Source of the DNA: Candidatus Sulfopaludibacter sp. SbA3
GTDB lineage: Bacteria; Acidobacteriota; Terriglobia; Bryobacterales; Bryobacteraceae
Direction of reading: 5' to 3'
Assembly: GCA_945861255.1 (NCBI GenBank)
Contig: CAMAUG010000177.1
Coordinates: forward strand, 1 to 7,998
DNA: 7,998 bases
In this document: one piece after another, positions 5,664-7,998 of the stretch
Position numbering within the stretch: the stretch's first letter is position 1
Layout: each line of letters begins with the position of its first letter
Notes under the pieces: model-generated
Databases searched by the model: none
Told to the model about the DNA's origin: nothing
The model's input: only the letters and a program-made list of their open reading frames with translations
Position numbers and translations under genes: made by a program

Positions 5664-7394
5664 TCGGACAACGGGCCGGGCCTTGCCCGAAGTGTCAAGA
5701 ATCAGATCCAGCACGGTTACCACCTCCGGGTCGATATCCTCTTTGGGAACGTGACGCGCCAGGACATGGAAATTCGACTTCTCCATGAAATTGAAGAGTC
5801 CTGCTGCCTTGAAGAAATGTTTGAACAAAGGCGTTAGGAATTCGTCGGACACCTTTAAATCGACCGACCACGGAGAAGGTTTACCCAACGTTTGGAGGGA
5901 GCTTTCGATGGCGGCGATGGATGCTTCCATGGTGTTGGAATAGGCCGCGGCGAACAGCGGCTTCCCGTCCGCGAACTCCGCCTCCATCGCCCAGGCGATC
6001 AGCGTCTCGCGCGAACAAACGTAGTTTTCGATCTCACGCCGTCTCCACATATGCGTCGCGAGCGGTTCACCGTCCGCCAGCAAATCCCCACGGTCCACCA
6101 GCTCGAACCCTATCAGATCGGGTTTGACCTCCCGCAAACCATGGAAATGGCGGCGGGCCTGGAGACGATCATTCCCGACAAACACGGCGAAGGGCCGGTC
6201 GAGCACATCCGCCGCCGGGTGCTTCAGGACTCGCGCGAAACTTTGCAAAATCGCCAGATCCGTGGAGCCTTCCAGGTACAGGATCCAGCCGCGATGCTCG
6301 GCTTGATAATACTGGTCGAAGCCAATGTCGCGAAGGGATTTTTTCACTTGGCTGCCGCGGTCATCAATGCGATGCGGTTTACCCAGGAACGCGACCACCA
6401 CGTCTTTTTGGGCCGCTTCATTGAGGACAACTTCGGAATGACTCGCGGCGATGATCTGACTGTTAAATTCGCGGGCCGCGTCGCTGAGGAGCTGGTAAGT
6501 ATGGCGTTGCCGCAGAGTCTCCAGATGAGCGTCGGGTTCATCCAGCAGCAATACCGATTCTGGATTCGCCACCAGATGGGCCAGCAATAGCAGCGTCTGT
6601 TGCAGCCCGCGGCCCGATGACGAGAGATCCAGGCGGACCCCCGCGCGATCCAAATAAGACATCTCAATCTCGCCGCGTTCCTTTACATAGACGGGAGCCT
6701 CGAGTTCAATTCCGAACAGACGCCGGATCTCCCGGGTGATCTTGTCCCAACCGGCAGTGTTAGCATCTCCCGTTCCGGTTTTCGCCTCAGCAATTTGGTA
6801 GCACAGGTTTCGGAGTACGTCGGCCGTCCGGCCTTCGCCCAACCGGACGTTGATGGCGCCACGATCGATACGGGTCTCGTTCGCGGACAGACCGGACATC
6901 GGCGGCAGATAGGCCAGACGGATTTCAGACGCTCCCGCCGGCACGTCTTTCGGCGTTCCACCGGCGGATGTGCCCAGCGGCCGGCAATAGAACGATTCGG
7001 AATTAGCGTAGTCGAATTCCAGGCCATAGTCCCAGGCTTGACCCTCATGAATGCCCGCGGCGGCGATTCCGATCAGCACGTTCTTCGTGTCTTGTTTTCC
7101 ATTCTCGCGGCGCACGTCACGAACATGAGTGTCGCGCCAGAGGAGATTCGCCTGGGGGATGGGAGAAGCGAGAAGGTCTCGCCGGTTGATCGTTACGCCC
7201 GGCCTCTTAGTGGGCGCGGCTCTGCCAGAGCGCTTTTCGATCCACTTCTTCAGTCCGATATCCCAAAGCGCAAGCGCCTGAAGAGCGGAAGTCTTCCCCG
7301 AATTATTGGGTCCGACAAAAACGACTGGATTGCCGAGTTCAATTTCGACTTCGTCGAAGAGTTTGAAGTTGCGGATCGTCAGCTTGGTCAGCAT
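5661..7394 (-). CDS. OLD-family-like ABC ATPase with C-terminal TOPRIM-like domain (putative defence nuclease)
   Basis: A 577-residue protein. It begins MLTKLTIRNFKLFDEVEIEL, the usual first strand and loop of RecF/OLD-type ATPases, and then has Walker A GPNNSGKTS (28-36). The ABC signature-like LSSSGRGLQQ is at 257-266, Walker B VLLLDEPDAHLE at 281-292, and the H-loop ASHS at 317-320. After about residue 365 comes a TOPRIM-like domain: LYLEGSTDLAIL (372-383, with Glu375), ELVDRGD (431-437) and REIENYV (453-459). This arrangement matches OLD (overcoming lysogenization defect) family ATPase-nucleases. No UvrD-like helicase partner is adjacent, so it resembles the single-gene class. The reading frame stays open far upstream, through the antisense of folC, but the ATG at 7394 fits the family's N-terminus. 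Sampled 60-base stretches are about 42-55% GC against about 57-67% in neighbours, hinting at acquisition. The exact substrate and a role in phage defence are inferred. Confidence 0.85.
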   Translation of the reverse strand: MLTKLTIRNFKLFDEVEIELGNPVVFVGPNNSGKTSALQALALWDIGLKKWIEKRSGRAAPTKRPGVTINRRDLLASPIPQANLLWRDTHVRDVRRENGKQDTKNVLIGIAAAGIHEGQAWDYGLEFDYANSESFYCRPLGTSAGGTPKDVPAGASEIRLAYLPPMSGLSANETRIDRGAINVRLGEGRTADVLRNLCYQIAEAKTGTGDANTAGWDKITREIRRLFGIELEAPVYVKERGEIEMSYLDRAGVRLDLSSSGRGLQQTLLLLAHLVANPESVLLLDEPDAHLETLRQRHTYQLLSDAAREFNSQIIAASHSEVVLNEAAQKDVVVAFLGKPHRIDDRGSQVKKSLRDIGFDQYYQAEHRGWILYLEGSTDLAILQSFARVLKHPAADVLDRPFAVFVGNDRLQARRHFHGLREVKPDLIGFELVDRGDLLADGEPLATHMWRRREIENYVCSRETLIAWAMEAEFADGKPLFAAAYSNTMEASIAAIESSLQTLGKPSPWSVDLKVSDEFLTPLFKHFFKAAGLFNFMEKSNFHVLARHVPKEDIDPEVVTVLDLILDTSGKARPVVR

Positions 7395-7568
7395 GCCGTC
7401 AGGGTTCAGTGTATCAGGACGTTCCAAACCGGAAGCGGCGTCAGTGTCATAATTGCGGGTAGGCGGAAACCAACCGGACCAAAATGCTGGTCGAATCGGA
7501 AGTACCTGCTCCGCACCAACCAATCCCATGATCGAAATTCCACTCGAAAGCGCCTTCGACCTGAACGC
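7395..7568. other. Divergent intergenic region between the OLD-like gene and folC
   Basis: 174 bases separate the two divergent starts, so promoters for both genes should lie here. No RNA gene, long repeat or strong palindrome is visible. The plus strand holds a short ORF that resembles an Smr-domain start, listed separately. A weak promoter-like pair for the minus strand is also listed. Confidence 0.6.
7446..7473 (-). promoter_or_regulatory. Weak promoter candidate for the OLD-like gene
   Basis: On the minus strand, TTGGTT (7473-7468) and TATGAC (7451-7446) are separated by 16 bases, about 50 bases before the ATG at 7394. They match the -35 and -10 consensus at 3 and 4 of 6 positions. This is close to chance and is given only as the best pair seen. 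Confidence 0.18.
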
Positions 7569-7572
7569 GTGA
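7528..7572 (+). pseudogene. 14-codon ORF overlapping the folC start; possible remnant of an Smr-domain gene
   Basis: ATG at 7528 to TGA at 7570-7572 encodes MIEIPLESAFDLNA. The stop overlaps the proposed folC start as GTGA. From memory, small Smr/MutS2-type proteins often begin with a Pro-Ile/Leu-Glu-x-x-x-Asp-Leu-His pattern, and this peptide follows it closely, with Asn in place of His before the reading stops. It may be the front end of a deleted Smr gene, a leader peptide coupling translation into folC, or chance. No Shine-Dalgarno site precedes it, and 14 residues are too few for a firm call. Confidence 0.25.
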
Positions 7573-7998
7573 CCTACTCCGATTCCGTCCGGTTCCTCTA
7601 CGCGCTGGGCAATGAAATGAAGACGGCCAAGCTGGGCTTGGAGCGCATCCGGGCCTTGCTTGAAGCGCTGGGCAATCCACAGAAGGCCTACCGCGTGGTG
7701 CATGTGGCGGGCACGAACGGGAAAGGCTCCACCTGCGCCATGATTGACGCCGGGTTGCGCGCGGCGGGCGTCCGCACGGGGCTGTTCACTTCGCCGCACT
7801 TGATCGAACCCACGGAACGCGTGCAAATCGACGGAATCCCGGTTTCCCAACAACAATTCGCGCGGGCCTTCGAAGCGGCGAACCGGGCCGCGGAATCGCT
7901 CAAGCTGGAGTGCCTCCCCACCTACTTTGAAATGGTTACCGCCATGGCCTTCTGGCTGTTTCGCGAGATGGGCGTGGAGACCGCCGTCGTCGAAGTGG
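7569..7998 (+). CDS. folC: Folylpolyglutamate/dihydrofolate synthase FolC, N-terminal part
   Basis: 143 codons are visible before the right edge. The protein is a Mur-ligase-type ATP enzyme that adds glutamate to folates (and in many bacteria also to dihydropteroate) in the cytoplasm. The P-loop HVAGTNGKGST is at residues 45-55. It is followed by the FolC signature TSPHLIEPTERVQIDG (74-89) and TYFEMVTAMAF (118-128), a conserved segment of the active-site region. The start is taken as GTG at 7569, giving an N-terminus of MTYSDSVRFLYALG, which fits FolC proteins. The frame is open further upstream without an ATG, and the first internal ATG (7617) would remove conserved N-terminal sequence. No clear ribosome site precedes the GTG, but the stop of a 14-codon ORF overlaps it. 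About two thirds of the gene lies outside the window. Confidence 0.95.
   Translation, partial: MTYSDSVRFLYALGNEMKTAKLGLERIRALLEALGNPQKAYRVVHVAGTNGKGSTCAMIDAGLRAAGVRTGLFTSPHLIEPTERVQIDGIPVSQQQFARAFEAANRAAESLKLECLPTYFEMVTAMAFWLFREMGVETAVVEV

Noticed and set aside
5892..6590. 232-codon plus-strand ORF
   Set aside because: It is antisense to the ATPase Walker B and TOPRIM-like region and has no domain of its own.
7395..7856. N-terminal extension of the OLD-like protein by up to 154 residues
   Set aside because: The frame is open, but the extension lies largely antisense to folC. The OLD/RecF-type N-terminus begins exactly at the ATG at 7394.

Overview
The window reads as chromosomal DNA from a moderately GC-rich, two-membrane bacterium. 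Type II secretion genes and a zinc-binding anti-sigma protein with a single membrane span point to a diderm. The protein style (an ECF sigma/anti-sigma pair running into gspE-F-G-H, and the FolC N-terminus) suggests an acidobacterium of the Solibacter/Bryobacter type. That placement is from memory of similar proteins, not from a search, and is tentative.

Layout. Positions 1-5549 (minus strand, read right to left) form one tightly packed unit: ECF sigma factor (5549-4983), membrane anti-sigma factor (4986-4381, 4-base ATGA overlap), a secreted protein of unknown function (4376-3804), then gspE (3751-2111), gspF (2108-888), gspG (885-433) and gspH (426 to beyond the left edge). Gaps are 2-6 bases, except 52 bases before gspE. 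Positions 5550-5660 are non-coding. They hold a short palindrome followed by a T-run (in the minus direction), a small GC hairpin and a possible -10 box. Positions 5661-7394 (minus) encode a 577-residue OLD-like protein: an ABC-type ATPase joined to a TOPRIM-like C-terminus. It looks accessory and possibly defence-related. Positions 7395-7568 are a divergent intergenic region, and folC starts at 7569 on the plus strand and leaves the right edge.

How the parts work together. GspE is the cytoplasmic ATPase, GspF the inner-membrane platform, GspG the major pseudopilin and GspH a minor pseudopilin of a type II secretion system. GspE carries an N-terminal domain whose two tandem 24-residue motifs match the MshEN cyclic-di-GMP binding pattern, so its activity may be under second-messenger control. 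The sigma/anti-sigma pair at the head of the same run suggests that an envelope signal could control secretion gene expression. The OLD-like gene is co-directional with this unit but separated by 111 bases and has lower GC in sampled stretches, so it is probably a separate, acquired module.

The most notable points are the stand-alone OLD-like gene with an atypical second acidic motif, the predicted c-di-GMP site on GspE, the sigma/anti-sigma-led secretion operon, and a 14-codon ORF that overlaps the folC start as GTGA and resembles the beginning of an Smr-domain gene. No tRNA, rRNA, CRISPR array or insertion sequence was seen.
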